Below, in pieces: positions 40,642 to 54,474 of a DNA stretch of 64,000 bases. The translations under genes were made by a program, and so were the position numbers. Location: positions 59,438 to 123,437 of the forward strand of contig NZ_JOHY01000021.1 of NCBI RefSeq assembly GCF_000721495.1, in the 5' to 3' direction. The notes beneath the pieces were generated by a model that was not told the DNA's origin, did not search any database, and saw nothing but the letters and a program-made list of their open reading frames with translations. The stretch comes from Streptomyces sp. NRRL F-5123 (GTDB lineage Bacteria > Actinomycetota > Actinomycetes > Streptomycetales > Streptomycetaceae). Positions within the stretch are counted from its first letter, which is position 1. Each line of letters starts with the position of its first letter.

Positions 40642-41595
40642 TCACGGCCGGCTCTTGCGGCCGCGCACGATGTAGCCGCCGTCGCCGGCCTTGTCCTCCA
40701 GTATCAACGCGCCCGTCGAATACTTCGGCAGCGCGTACACCCACCGCCCGTAGATCAGGCACACCACGCCGAAGCCGAATGCCAGGCACACCGCGCCGCC
40801 GACCGCGTCCATCCAGAAGTGGTTGCCGGTCGACACGATCACCAGCAGCGTGAACACCGGGTACAGGCCGCCCAGGATCCTCGCCCACAGCGGTTTGGCC
40901 AGCGTGACGATCGTGATCCCGCACCACAGCGACCAGCCGATGTGCATCGACGGCATGGCCGCGTACTGGTTGGACACCTTCGCCAGGCTGCCCTGCGACA
41001 GCGAGCCCCAGGTGTGGTGCACCAGCACCGTGTCGATGAAGCCGCCGCCCGTCATCAGCCGCGGCGGCGCCAGCGGGTAGGCCCAGAAGCCGACGAGCGC
41101 CACCCAGGTGGTCACGAACAGCACCAGCCGGGCGGGCCCGTAGCGCGACGGATGGTAGAGGTAGAGCCACGTCAGCACGCCGATGGTGATGAAGAAGTGC
41201 AGCGTGGCGTAGTAGTAGTTCATCCCCACGATCAGCCACGTCACCGAGTTGACGGCGTGGTTGACCGAGCGCTCGAACGCCAGGCCGAGGTGGTGTTCGA
41301 GGGCCCAGATGGCGTCGGCGTGCCGCAGCGCGGCGACCTGCTGCTCCGGGACGGCGTTCCTGATCTGCGAGTACAGCCAGTAGCTGACGCCGATCAGCAG
41401 GATCTCGAACCAGAACTTGGGCTGACGTGGGGTTCGCAGCCGCTCCAGCAGCGTACGGGCCAGGCCCGGCTCACCGGTGCCGCTCTCGCCGGACGTGCCG
41501 GTCGTGTCGAGGGCGGCCCGGGATCCGCTGGAGCGCTGCGCCGAGCCGGAGTGGTCATCCGCCTCATTCGCGGTCTTCGCAGTCGGTTCCCCCAT
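40642..41595 (-). CDS. PAP2-family membrane phosphatase/transferase
   Basis: 317 residues, ATG at 41595. After a ~50-residue Ser/Gly/Ala-rich cytoplasmic stretch come about six membrane spans (FEILLIGVSYWLYSQI, SVTWLIVGMNYYYATLHFF, LVLFVTTWVALVGFWAYPL, and three C-terminal). The active-site motifs of the PAP2/inositolphosphoryl-transfer class are present: PPRLM, SMHIGWSLWCG (PSMH) and STGNHFWMDAVGG. Such enzymes act on undecaprenyl or other lipid phosphates, or transfer inositol phosphate groups. It is convergent with glnE and followed by malR on the same strand 37 bp upstream. Confidence 0.88.
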   Translation of the reverse strand: MGEPTAKTANEADDHSGSAQRSSGSRAALDTTGTSGESGTGEPGLARTLLERLRTPRQPKFWFEILLIGVSYWLYSQIRNAVPEQQVAALRHADAIWALEHHLGLAFERSVNHAVNSVTWLIVGMNYYYATLHFFITIGVLTWLYLYHPSRYGPARLVLFVTTWVALVGFWAYPLAPPRLMTGGGFIDTVLVHHTWGSLSQGSLAKVSNQYAAMPSMHIGWSLWCGITIVTLAKPLWARILGGLYPVFTLLVIVSTGNHFWMDAVGGAVCLAFGFGVVCLIYGRWVYALPKYSTGALILEDKAGDGGYIVRGRKSRP

Positions 41596-41632
41596 AGGAC
41601 CCCAGTCTGCCAGATGTGTCCCCTGGTGAGGC

Positions 41633-42742
41633 TCAGACTCCGGCCGGGTCGTCGCCTGACCGGGTGGTACGAGCCACCCCGCCCTGCGCGGGCAGCGCCG
41701 CCGCCTGTCCGGCCTGTCCGCCCTGCCCGCTCGGGCCCGCCGCCGTCGATCCGCGCACGACCAGCTCGGGGAGGAAGACGAACTCACTGTGCGGCGCCGG
41801 GGTGCCGGCGACCTCCTCCAGCAGCGCGTTGACCGCGGCCTGGCCCATCGCGGTGACGGGCTGCCGGATCGTGGTGAGCGGCGGATCGGTGAACGCGATG
41901 AGCGGCGAGTCGTCGAAGCCGACGACCGACACGTCACCGGGCACCGTCAGCCCCTGCTGGCGGGCCGCCCGGATCGCGCCGAGCGCCATCATGTCGGAGG
42001 CGCACACGACCGCGGTGCAGCCCGCCGATATCAGCGCCCCGGCCGCGGCCTGCCCGCCCTCCAGGGTGTACAGCGAGTGCTGGATGAGCCCGTGCGCCTC
42101 GTCCTGCGACACGCCGAGCACCTCGGTCATCGACGCGACGAAGCCCTCGATCTTGCGCTGAACGGGGATGAAACGCTTCTGCCCGACCGCGAGGCCGATC
42201 TTCCGGTGCCCCAGCGCCGCCAGATGGGTGACCGCCAGCCGCATCGCGCCGCGGTCGTCGGGCGACACGAAGGGCGCGTCGACCTTCTCCGTGAAGCCGT
42301 TGATGAGCACGAACGGCACGCCCTGGCCCTGGAGCCGGGCGTAGCGCTCCATGTCCGCGGTGGAATCGGCGTGCAGCCCCGACACGAAGATGATGCCGGC
42401 CACGCCCCGCTCCACCAGCATCTCCACCAGCTCGTCCTCGGTGGAGCCGCCGGGCGTCTGGGTGGCCAGCACCGGCGTGTAGCCCTCGCGGGTCAGGGCC
42501 TGCCCGATGATCTGCGCGAACGCGGGGAAGATCGGGTTCTCCAGCTCGGGCGTGATGAGCCCGACCAGGCCCGCGCTGCGCTGGCGCAGCCGGACGGGAC
42601 GCTCGTACCCCAGCAGGTCGAGCGCGGCCAGCACTGATTCGCGGGTGGTCGCGGACACGCCGGGCTTGCCGTTGAGAACCCGGCTGACCGTCGCTTCGCT
42701 GACCCCCGCCTGCGCTGCGATGTCTGCGAGCCGCGCGGTCAC
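41633..42742 (-). CDS. malR: LacI-family maltodextrin regulator MalR
   Basis: 369 residues from a GTG at 42742; an in-frame ATG 35 codons upstream would run into aglA and lacks family resemblance. The helix-turn-helix LADIAAQAGVSEATVSRVLNG (residues 5-24) is the typical LacI type, followed by a periplasmic-binding-like core (VGLITPELENPIFPAFAQIIG, GIIFVSGLHADSTADMERY, VCASDMMALGAIRAARQ, VVGFDDSPLIAFTDPPLTTIRQP). The sequence as I recall it is close to MalR of S. coelicolor, which represses malEFG and amylase genes until maltose/maltotriose is present. Here it lies 34 bp downstream of the alpha-glucosidase gene on the same strand, whereas in S. coelicolor it is divergent from malE. Confidence 0.92.
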   Translation of the reverse strand: MTARLADIAAQAGVSEATVSRVLNGKPGVSATTRESVLAALDLLGYERPVRLRQRSAGLVGLITPELENPIFPAFAQIIGQALTREGYTPVLATQTPGGSTEDELVEMLVERGVAGIIFVSGLHADSTADMERYARLQGQGVPFVLINGFTEKVDAPFVSPDDRGAMRLAVTHLAALGHRKIGLAVGQKRFIPVQRKIEGFVASMTEVLGVSQDEAHGLIQHSLYTLEGGQAAAGALISAGCTAVVCASDMMALGAIRAARQQGLTVPGDVSVVGFDDSPLIAFTDPPLTTIRQPVTAMGQAAVNALLEEVAGTPAPHSEFVFLPELVVRGSTAAGPSGQGGQAGQAAALPAQGGVARTTRSGDDPAGV

Positions 42743-42776
42743 ACCACCGGATGTTATTGGACGGAATGCCACCACG

Positions 42777-44513
42777 TCAGATCGCCCACCAAATTGTCGT
42801 GTCAGCGGCGATTGTGACGGCAGCGCCGTCCGTGCCGTGAAGATCACCGTTCGTCCCCGCGCCCCCCGACGTGCTGGAGAGCAGCGCGCGGCCGTCCGGC
42901 ACGGTCAGCGTGACCGGCCGCGCGGTGAGGTTCACCAGGCACACGAAGCCCTCGCCGCCGTCCGCCGCGTCCCGCCGGAAGGCCAGCACGCCCTCGGGCG
43001 CGTCCAGCCACGCCACCTCGGTGCCGGCGCCCAGCGCCGGAAGGCTTCGGCGCAGCTCCAGGGCCGAGCGGTACATCTCCAGCGTCGAGTCCGGGTCGCC
43101 GGTCTGCGCCTCGACGCTCAGCCCCGCCCAGCTCGCCGGCTGCGGCAGCCAGCTCGGGCCGCCCGCGACCGGGCCGAAGCCGTACGGCGGCTCGCTGCCC
43201 GACCACGGGATCGGCACCCGGCAGCCGTCGCGGAAGCCGTCCTGCCCGGCGGCGCGGAAGAACGACGGGTCCTGCCGCACCTCGTCCGGCAGGTCGGTGA
43301 CGTCCGGCAGGCCCAGCTCCTCGCCCTGGTAGAGGTACGCCGAGCCGGGCAGCGCGAGCATCAGCAGCGTCGCGGCCCGCGCGCGGCGCAGGCCCAGCTC
43401 GCGGTCGCCCGCCTCGCGCAGCTGGGTGCCCAGACCCGGCGGATTGGCGAAGCGGGTGGCGTGCCGGGTGACGTCGTGGTTGGACAGCACCCAGGTGGCG
43501 GGGGCGTCGACCGCGCCCATGACGGCCAGCGAGCGGTCGATGACCCGGCGCAGCTCGGCGGCGTCCCACGAGGTGCCCAGGTACTCGAAGTTGAAGGCCT
43601 GGTGCAGCTCGTCGGGCCGCAGGTAGAGCGCGGCGCGCTCCAGGGTGGGCGTCCACGCCTCGGCTACGCCGATGCGCTCGCCGGGGTATTCGTCGAGGAT
43701 CCGCCGCCAGCCGCGGTAGATCTCGTGCACGCCGTCCTGGTCGAAGTACGGCATGGGCGCGCTGCCCAGCAGCGAGAGCTGCTCGGCGTGGCCGATGTCG
43801 GGCAGGCCCGCGGCCTTGACCAGGCCGTGCGCGACGTCGATACGGAAGCCGTCCGCGCCGAGGTCGAGCCAGAAGCGCAGCACGGAGCGGAATTCCTCGT
43901 GCACCGCCGGGTGGTCCCAGTTGAAGTCCGGCTGCTCGGGCGCGAAGAGGTGCAGGTACCACTCGCCGGGCGTGCCGTCCGGGTCGGTCGTGCGCGTCCA
44001 GGCGGGACCGCCGAAGATGGACTCCCAGTCGTTGGGCGGCAGTTCGCCGTCCGCGCCCTTGCCGGGACGGAAGTGGAAGCGGTCCCGCATCGCGCTGCCG
44101 GGGCCCTCGCGCAGCGCCTGCTTGAACCACTCGTGCTGGTCGGAGCAGTGGTTGGGCACGAGGTCGACGATGACCCGCAGGTTCAGCCCGTGGGCGGTGC
44201 GCACCAGGTCGTCGGCGTCGCTGAGGGTGCCGAACATCGGGTCGACCGCGCGGTAGTCGGCCACGTCGTAGCCCGCGTCGGCCTGCGGGGAGGCGTAGAA
44301 CGGCGACAGCCACACCGCGTCCACGCCGAGGTCGCGCAGGTACGGCAGCCGGGCGGTGATGCCGGGCAGGTCGCCCATGCCGTCACCGTTCCCGTCGGCG
44401 AAACTGCGCGGGTACACCTGGTAGATGACCGCATCGCGCCACCAGTCTCTGTGCCCGGCGGCGGCAGCGGGAGCGGCGGCGGAGCGGGGCGCGTCGGAGA
44501 GGTGCTGGCTCAT
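42777..44513 (-). CDS. aglA: GH13 alpha-glucosidase
   Basis: 578 residues, ATG at 44513. It is a cytoplasmic alpha-amylase-superfamily enzyme without signal peptide: VIYQVYPRSFADGNGDGMGDLPG at residues about 29-51, LVPNHCSDQHEWF near 115-127, nucleophile Asp in GFRIDVAHGLVKAAG, the acid Glu in GVAEAWTPT, and LSNHDVTRHATRFANP. The set is typical of intracellular oligo-1,4/1,6-glucosidases that cleave imported maltodextrins. Coupled with malEFG it completes the maltose pathway. It is separated from malG by 112 bp. Confidence 0.94.
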   Translation of the reverse strand: MSQHLSDAPRSAAAPAAAAGHRDWWRDAVIYQVYPRSFADGNGDGMGDLPGITARLPYLRDLGVDAVWLSPFYASPQADAGYDVADYRAVDPMFGTLSDADDLVRTAHGLNLRVIVDLVPNHCSDQHEWFKQALREGPGSAMRDRFHFRPGKGADGELPPNDWESIFGGPAWTRTTDPDGTPGEWYLHLFAPEQPDFNWDHPAVHEEFRSVLRFWLDLGADGFRIDVAHGLVKAAGLPDIGHAEQLSLLGSAPMPYFDQDGVHEIYRGWRRILDEYPGERIGVAEAWTPTLERAALYLRPDELHQAFNFEYLGTSWDAAELRRVIDRSLAVMGAVDAPATWVLSNHDVTRHATRFANPPGLGTQLREAGDRELGLRRARAATLLMLALPGSAYLYQGEELGLPDVTDLPDEVRQDPSFFRAAGQDGFRDGCRVPIPWSGSEPPYGFGPVAGGPSWLPQPASWAGLSVEAQTGDPDSTLEMYRSALELRRSLPALGAGTEVAWLDAPEGVLAFRRDAADGGEGFVCLVNLTARPVTLTVPDGRALLSSTSGGAGTNGDLHGTDGAAVTIAADTTIWWAI

Positions 44514-44625
44514 GGATTCCCTTGTCGGGTGCGGGTCCGCTGCCCTGCCCCGGAGCGGACCGGGGGCGGGCGGCGGACGTACGTACGTGCGTGCGGTGCG
44601 GGTGCGGGGGGATGCGCGGGGCGGG

Positions 44626-45528
44626 TCAGCCCTTGGTGCCGCCGGCCGTCAGACCGGTCACCAGGTGCTTCTGGACGAGCAGGAAGACGATCGAGGCGGG
44701 TATCGCGATCAGCACCGACGCGGCGGTCATGGAGCCCCAGTCCGCGCGCTGGTCGGAGGCGAAGGTGCGGATGCCCGACGCCAGGGTGTAGTGGTCGCTG
44801 CTCATGAACTGGGTGGAGTAGGCCACCTCGCCCCACGCGGTCAGGAAGCTGTAGAAGGCGGTGACGGCCAGGCCCGGCCGGGCCAGCGGCACGATCAGCC
44901 GCCAGAAGGTGCCGAACGGCGTGAGCCCGTCGACCCGGCCCGCCTCGTCGATGTCGCGCGGGATGGTGTCGAAGTAGCCCTTGAGCATCCAGGCGCAGAA
45001 CGGCACCGCGATCGTGCAGTAGACCAGGACCAGGCCGGCGTAGGTGTCGATGAGGTCGAGCTGCGCCAGCAGGTTGTACAGCGGCACGATCAGCACGGCC
45101 ATCGGGAACATCTGCGTGACGAGGAAGGTCCACATCAGCGACTTGTGCCCGGGGAAGCGCATGCGCGAGATCGCGTAGCCGGCGCTCGCGGACACCAGCA
45201 CGCCCAGCACGGTCGTGGCGCCGGCCACGATCAGCGAGTTGCGGAACCAGGTCGGGAAGTGCGAGTGCAGCAGCACGAAGCGGTAGTTGCCCAGGCCCAG
45301 GTGGTGCAGCACCTCGTGCGGCTCCTGCCAGGCGGTGCTGGGGCCGAGCGAGATGAAGAGGATCCACAGCACGGGGAAGACGGCGATGGCGCTCGCGGCC
45401 AGCAGCGTCGCGTGCAGGGCTATCGAGGCGCCGCGGCTGCGCTCGTTCCGGGAGCGGCGGCGGGTGGCGGCGGCGGGCCGGGCGGACGCGGCGGTGGAGG
45501 CCCGGCCGGTGTGGGTGGTGGCGGTCAT
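44626..45528 (-). CDS. malG: Maltodextrin ABC permease MalG
   Basis: 300 residues, six predicted spans. The inner-membrane ABC permease signature (EAA loop) is present: DIDEAGRVDGLTPFGTFWRLIVPLARPGLAV near residues 198-225. The N-terminal ~35 residues are Arg/Ser/Ala-rich and cytoplasmic. It pairs with MalF to form the translocation pore for maltose and maltodextrins captured by the MalE lipoprotein; the ATPase (MsiK-type) is encoded elsewhere, as usual in Streptomyces. Starts 13 bases downstream of malF. Confidence 0.95.
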   Translation of the reverse strand: MTATTHTGRASTAASARPAAATRRRSRNERSRGASIALHATLLAASAIAVFPVLWILFISLGPSTAWQEPHEVLHHLGLGNYRFVLLHSHFPTWFRNSLIVAGATTVLGVLVSASAGYAISRMRFPGHKSLMWTFLVTQMFPMAVLIVPLYNLLAQLDLIDTYAGLVLVYCTIAVPFCAWMLKGYFDTIPRDIDEAGRVDGLTPFGTFWRLIVPLARPGLAVTAFYSFLTAWGEVAYSTQFMSSDHYTLASGIRTFASDQRADWGSMTAASVLIAIPASIVFLLVQKHLVTGLTAGGTKG

Positions 45529-45541
45529 GGTGATCCGGCTC

Positions 45542-46540
45542 CTAGGCCTGCTCGGGCTTCAGCTTGCGGCGGTAGAAGGTGGAGAAGGCCACGAGGATCA
45601 GCAGGATGACGATCCCGTAGGTGGCCGCCCCCGAGTAGTCGGAGACCCCGGTGAACGCCTTCTCGTAGGCGTAGGTGACCAGGATGTCCGTGTCGCCGGT
45701 GGTGTTGTTGCCCAGCAGCAGGTAGATGATCGCGAACATGTTGAACGTCCACACCGTGCTGAGCAGCACCACCGTGCTGGTCACCGGGCGCAGCCCCGGG
45801 AGGGTGACGTTGAGGAAGCGCTGCCACGGGGAGGCGCCGTCCATCTCGGAGGCCTCGTACAGCTCGCCCGGGATCGCCTGGAGGCCGCCGAGCAGGGCGA
45901 CCATCATGAACGGCACGCCGACCCAGATGTTCACCATGATCACGGCGATCTTCTGCGACGTCGGTGAGCCGAGCCAGTCCTGGGCGGGGAGCCCGACGCT
46001 GGTGAGGATGTCGTTGAAGACGCCGTACTGCGAGTTGAGCATGAGCCGCCAGGCGAAGACGCCGATGAAGGCCGGCACCGCCCACGGCATGATCAGGCAC
46101 AGCCGGTAGAAGAGCCGGAACTTCACCTTGCGGTTGAGCAGCATCGCCATGCCCAGGCCGATGGCGTAGGTGACCACGACGCAGGAGACCGTCCACACCA
46201 GCGTCCACTCGAGCCGCGGGTAGAAGTCGCCGTCCTTGCCGGACAGGATCTGCCAGTAGTTGTGCAGGCCCACCCAGTGGTAGCTGGCGCCGATGTGCAC
46301 CGGGCCGATGTCCTTGGCGACGTTCGTCTCGTTGGCGTTCGTCAGCGACAGGTACGTGCCGTAGCCGAGCGGGTAGAGCACCAGGACGGCCAGCACGATG
46401 ACGACCGGGGCGACCATCGCCCAGGCGTACCAGTACCGGTCCCAGGAGCGCCTGAGGGTCGTCATCAGGCCGGGCCGCGGCTGGCGCGGCGGGCGGGCGG
46501 CCGTCCCCGGGGCGGGGTCGTCCATGGTGGCGGTGGTCAT
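45542..46540 (-). CDS. malF: Maltodextrin ABC permease MalF
   Basis: 332 residues, ATG at 46540 with GAGGAGCG upstream. Six to seven spans, with TM1 around VAPVVIVLAVLVLYPLGYGTYLS, a large periplasmic stretch, and the EAA motif YEASEMDGASPWQRFLNVTLPGLRP near residues 232-256. With MalG it builds the permease. The N-terminal 30 residues are Pro/Arg-rich. It is 163 bp downstream of malE; this gap contains a GC-rich dyad (GCCCGGCCGGTCCGGTCCCC region) that may reduce expression of malF relative to malE, as is common for binding-protein operons. Confidence 0.95.
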   Translation of the reverse strand: MTTATMDDPAPGTAARPPRQPRPGLMTTLRRSWDRYWYAWAMVAPVVIVLAVLVLYPLGYGTYLSLTNANETNVAKDIGPVHIGASYHWVGLHNYWQILSGKDGDFYPRLEWTLVWTVSCVVVTYAIGLGMAMLLNRKVKFRLFYRLCLIMPWAVPAFIGVFAWRLMLNSQYGVFNDILTSVGLPAQDWLGSPTSQKIAVIMVNIWVGVPFMMVALLGGLQAIPGELYEASEMDGASPWQRFLNVTLPGLRPVTSTVVLLSTVWTFNMFAIIYLLLGNNTTGDTDILVTYAYEKAFTGVSDYSGAATYGIVILLILVAFSTFYRRKLKPEQA

Positions 46541-46703
46541 CGCTCCTCGGCTCTCTCGGCTGTGCCACGGCGGTGCGTGGGGATGGCGGGGTTGCGGCGG
46601 TGGGGTGCGGCGGCGGGGGACCGGACCGGCCGGCCGGGCGCGTGGGCCCCTGCCCGCGGTGCGGGCGGGGGCCCCGGCCGGCCGGTCCGGAGTGCACGGG
46701 CGG

Positions 46704-48005
46704 CTACTGCACGGCGTAGCCCGGCAGCAGCTTGCCGAACTCCTTGGCCGCCGCGTCCAGGCCGTCCTGGACCGAGCTCTTGCCCTGGAGGATCTTGATG
46801 TACTCCTGCTGCAGCGGCGTGAACAGGCTGCCGACCTGCGGCAGCGCGACGCGCGGCCGGGCGGTGTCCATGATCGGCTTGAAGCCCGCGATGGTCTGGT
46901 TCTTCAGCACCTCGGCGGTGTAGGCCGACGTCCGGGTGGGCAGCGTGCCGTTCTTCGCGGCGATCGTCTGCTGGCTGGCCGAGGACGTCATGAACTGCGT
47001 GAAGAGGTAGGCCGCGTCGATGTTCTTGGAGCCCTGGTAGACCGCGAGGTCGTGGCCGCCGGTCGGGGCCTGCGCCTTGCCGGTCGAGCCCGCCGGGACG
47101 GGGGCGAAGCCGAGGTTGTCCGCCTTGCCCTGGAAGGCCGAGCCGGTCAGGTCGTCGCCGACCGACCAGGGGCCCTGGACCAGCATCGCGACCTTGCCGG
47201 TCTTGAAGGACGTCTGCATGTTGTCGTACGCGCTCGCGAAGTCGACCTTGAGCGAGGAGGTGTCGTAGATCTTCTTCGCCTCGGTGACCGCCTTGACGGC
47301 CTCCGGCGAGTTGACCGTGACCTTCTTGCCCGCCGGGTCGGCGAGGTCGGCGCCCTCGCCGAACAGCACCGGGAAGAGGAAGTACGAGTCGGGGTTGACG
47401 TACGTGCCCGCGACGCCCGGCACCTTCGCCTTGATCGTGGCGGAGTCGGCGATCAGCTCGTCCCACGTGGCCGGCGGCTTGGTGATGCCGGCCTTGGCGA
47501 AGATGTCCTTGTTGTAGAGCAGGCCCAGGGTGTCGGTGACCGACGGCACGCCGTAGGTCTTGCCCTCGTACTTGGTGGTGTTCATGGGGCCGGCGAGGAA
47601 GTCCTGCGTGTCGCTCAGCGCCGCGGTGCCGTCCAGCGGGGCGATGTAGTGGAGCGAGGCGTACTCCGGGATCAAGCCGACGTCGGTGCGGACCACGTCG
47701 GGCGCGCCCTTGCCGCTCTGCGCCGCCGCCTTGAACTTCTGCTCCACGGTGGTGAAGTCGACGTTCTGGTAGTTGACCTTGATCTTCGGGTACTTCGCCT
47801 CGAAGTCCTTGATGAGGGCCTGGTAGGTCGGGGCCTCGTTCTTGGCGTCCGAGGTGTCCCAGTAGGTGATCGTCCCGGAGACCGCCGCCGGGTCCTTGGC
47901 GGGCGCCCCCTTGTCGCTCTTGTCGTCGCTACCGCTACCGCCACAGGCGGTCGCCCCGAGAACGATGGCCGCGGCCATCGCCACGGCGGATATGCCGCGT
48001 CGCAT
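46704..48005 (-). CDS. malE: Maltodextrin-binding lipoprotein MalE
   Basis: 433 residues, ATG at 48005 with AAGGAG upstream. A lipoprotein signal peptide ends LGATACGGSGSDD, with Cys near residue 20 as lipid anchor. The mature protein has the extracellular solute-binding family 1 pattern: GTITYWDTSDAKNEAP, FKAAAQSGKGAPDVVRTDVGL, KTYGVPSVTDTLGLLYNKDIF, MLVQGPWSVGDDL, and PAGSTGKAQAPTGGHDLAVYQGS. It binds maltose/maltodextrins released outside by the divergent amylopullulanase. The 440-bp intergenic region carries CTTGC/GCAAG operator repeats on both promoter sides. Confidence 0.95.
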   Translation of the reverse strand: MRRGISAVAMAAAIVLGATACGGSGSDDKSDKGAPAKDPAAVSGTITYWDTSDAKNEAPTYQALIKDFEAKYPKIKVNYQNVDFTTVEQKFKAAAQSGKGAPDVVRTDVGLIPEYASLHYIAPLDGTAALSDTQDFLAGPMNTTKYEGKTYGVPSVTDTLGLLYNKDIFAKAGITKPPATWDELIADSATIKAKVPGVAGTYVNPDSYFLFPVLFGEGADLADPAGKKVTVNSPEAVKAVTEAKKIYDTSSLKVDFASAYDNMQTSFKTGKVAMLVQGPWSVGDDLTGSAFQGKADNLGFAPVPAGSTGKAQAPTGGHDLAVYQGSKNIDAAYLFTQFMTSSASQQTIAAKNGTLPTRTSAYTAEVLKNQTIAGFKPIMDTARPRVALPQVGSLFTPLQQEYIKILQGKSSVQDGLDAAAKEFGKLLPGYAVQ

Positions 48006-48116
48006 ACCTGACTCCTTGATGAGGGAAGTGCCCGTTCGCCCTGGCCAGGCTTGCTGCCGGCCATGTCGTCCCTGCGGGCCGTCGGGCTGGGCAGGAAGGT
48101 AACAGCGTTGTAATGC

Positions 48117-48150
48117 CTTGCGAAAGAGGCTGCAAGAAATTTTCTGCAAG
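48117..48150. promoter_or_regulatory. MalR operator-like repeats, malE side
   Basis: CTTGC at 48117-48121 is inverted with GCAAG at 48132-48136 (10 bp apart); a further CTGCAAG follows at 48144-48150 after an AAATTTT spacer. Such CTTGCAG/CTGCAAG repeats are the type of site bound by Streptomyces MalR. They are about 110-145 bp upstream of the malE start. Confidence 0.7.
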
Positions 48151-48323
48151 ATCCTTCATCCGTGATGCCGCCGTGACCTGGACGTGCTCCGGCGTACGCC
48201 GTACGGCGGGCGGCTCGTACGCAAGCCCGTGCCGTACGGGCGGGTGCCCGGCCCGTACGACCGGCGCGGGAGGGGGTGCGGGCGTGGTGCGAACTGCCTG
48301 ATCAAGGGAAGTGGTTACAGACT

Positions 48324-48343
48324 CTTGCTGCAAGCACCCTTGC
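48324..48343. promoter_or_regulatory. MalR operator-like repeats, amylopullulanase side
   Basis: CTTGCTGCAAG at 48324-48334 is a palindrome (CTTGC-T-GCAAG), followed by a further CTTGC at 48339-48343. The same half-sites occur on the malE side. This lies about 100 bp upstream of the GTG at 48446. Confidence 0.7.
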
Positions 48344-48445
48344 GGGGATACCTTCCCGGACAGCTTCGGCACCGACGCCGCAGTGGCGACCGGTTCATGC
48401 GCGTGGACCCGGGCGCGAGGCTGTCCCCAGCAAGGAGAACCGCCC

Positions 48446-53935
<5,490 letters not shown>

Positions 53936-54030
53936 CCCGCTTGGGCGCGGGGTCGTCGGGGCTGCGCCCCGGGCTGCCTGTTGCGGTAGTCCGCGCGACC
54001 TTCTGTGCGTGGGTGGTTGCTCGCGCCGTT

Positions 54031-54062
54031 CTCCCCCAGAGCTTCGCCTGGGGGTGCCCCCA
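54031..54062. repeat. Streptomyces-type short palindromic intergenic repeat
   Basis: CTCCCCCAGAGCTTCGCCTG followed by GGGGTGCCCCCA. Read on the other strand it matches the element at 51034-51068 (TGGGGGCACC, then CCAGG, then CTCTGGGGGAG). This GGGGGCACCCCC motif recurs in many Streptomyces intergenic regions. Confidence 0.8.
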
Positions 54063-54212
54063 CGCGCCCCTGGTGTTACCCGGCGGGGCATCGCGCTGTC
54101 CGTACGGGGTGGGGTCGGGGGCCACTCCGGGGGTACCTCCTCGGAATGCGCGTTCGCCCTCTTCCCGAGCTGTTGAGGGGCTGGGAAGCGCATTCCTGCG
54201 GGGGCACCCCCG

Positions 54213-54325
54213 GATCGTCCCCCTCCCGGGTCTCGTGGGCGGCTGCCTGCCGGTGGGGGTGGGGGTGGGTGGGGTGATCGTCCCCTTCCCGGGGTCTCGT
54301 CGGCGGCTGCCTGCCGGTGGGGGTG
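54213..54325. repeat. ~50-bp imperfect direct repeat
   Basis: GATCGTCCCCCTCCCGGG... at 54213-54261 and GATCGTCCCCTTCCCGGGG... at 54276-54325 share GGTCTCGT(G/C)GGCGGCTGCC and end GGTGGGGGTG. The two copies are separated by 14 bp of G/T-rich sequence. Confidence 0.85.
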
Positions 54326-54474
54326 CTGTTTTCGGGGACTGCGGGTTGCCCCGACGGTGGGTCACCCCCGCAGGTGGACAGAAGTTTTCGCTCCTACTTG
54401 CACGGGTGGGGGTGGGAAACACCCGCGCCGGAGGCGCGGGCACCCCTGCGGCGGGGAAGCCGCCGGCGTACGGG

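Larger units (their letters stand above)
48006..48445. other. Divergent malE / amylopullulanase control region
   Basis: 440 bp without a supported gene. It contains the left operator group (48117-48150) near malE, the right operator group (48324-48343) near the amylopullulanase gene, and repeated CGTACG-type sequence (about 48190-48265) between. A further CTTGCTGC lies in the malE leader at about 48048-48055. Confidence 0.7.
53936..54474. other. 539-bp repeat-rich intergenic region
   Basis: No gene is supported between the convergent amylopullulanase and the - strand gene ending at 54475. It contains the palindromic repeat at 54031-54062, an inverted GGAATGCGC/GCGCATTCC pair around 54145-54195, a 50-bp direct repeat (54213-54325), and many GGGGGTG/CACCCCC runs able to form stems or G-rich structures. 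Confidence 0.7.

Noticed and set aside
48311..48445. Upstream extension of the amylopullulanase reading frame to 48311
   Set aside because: It would overlap the operator repeats, and a proper signal peptide with a CAAGGAG site starts at the GTG at 48446.
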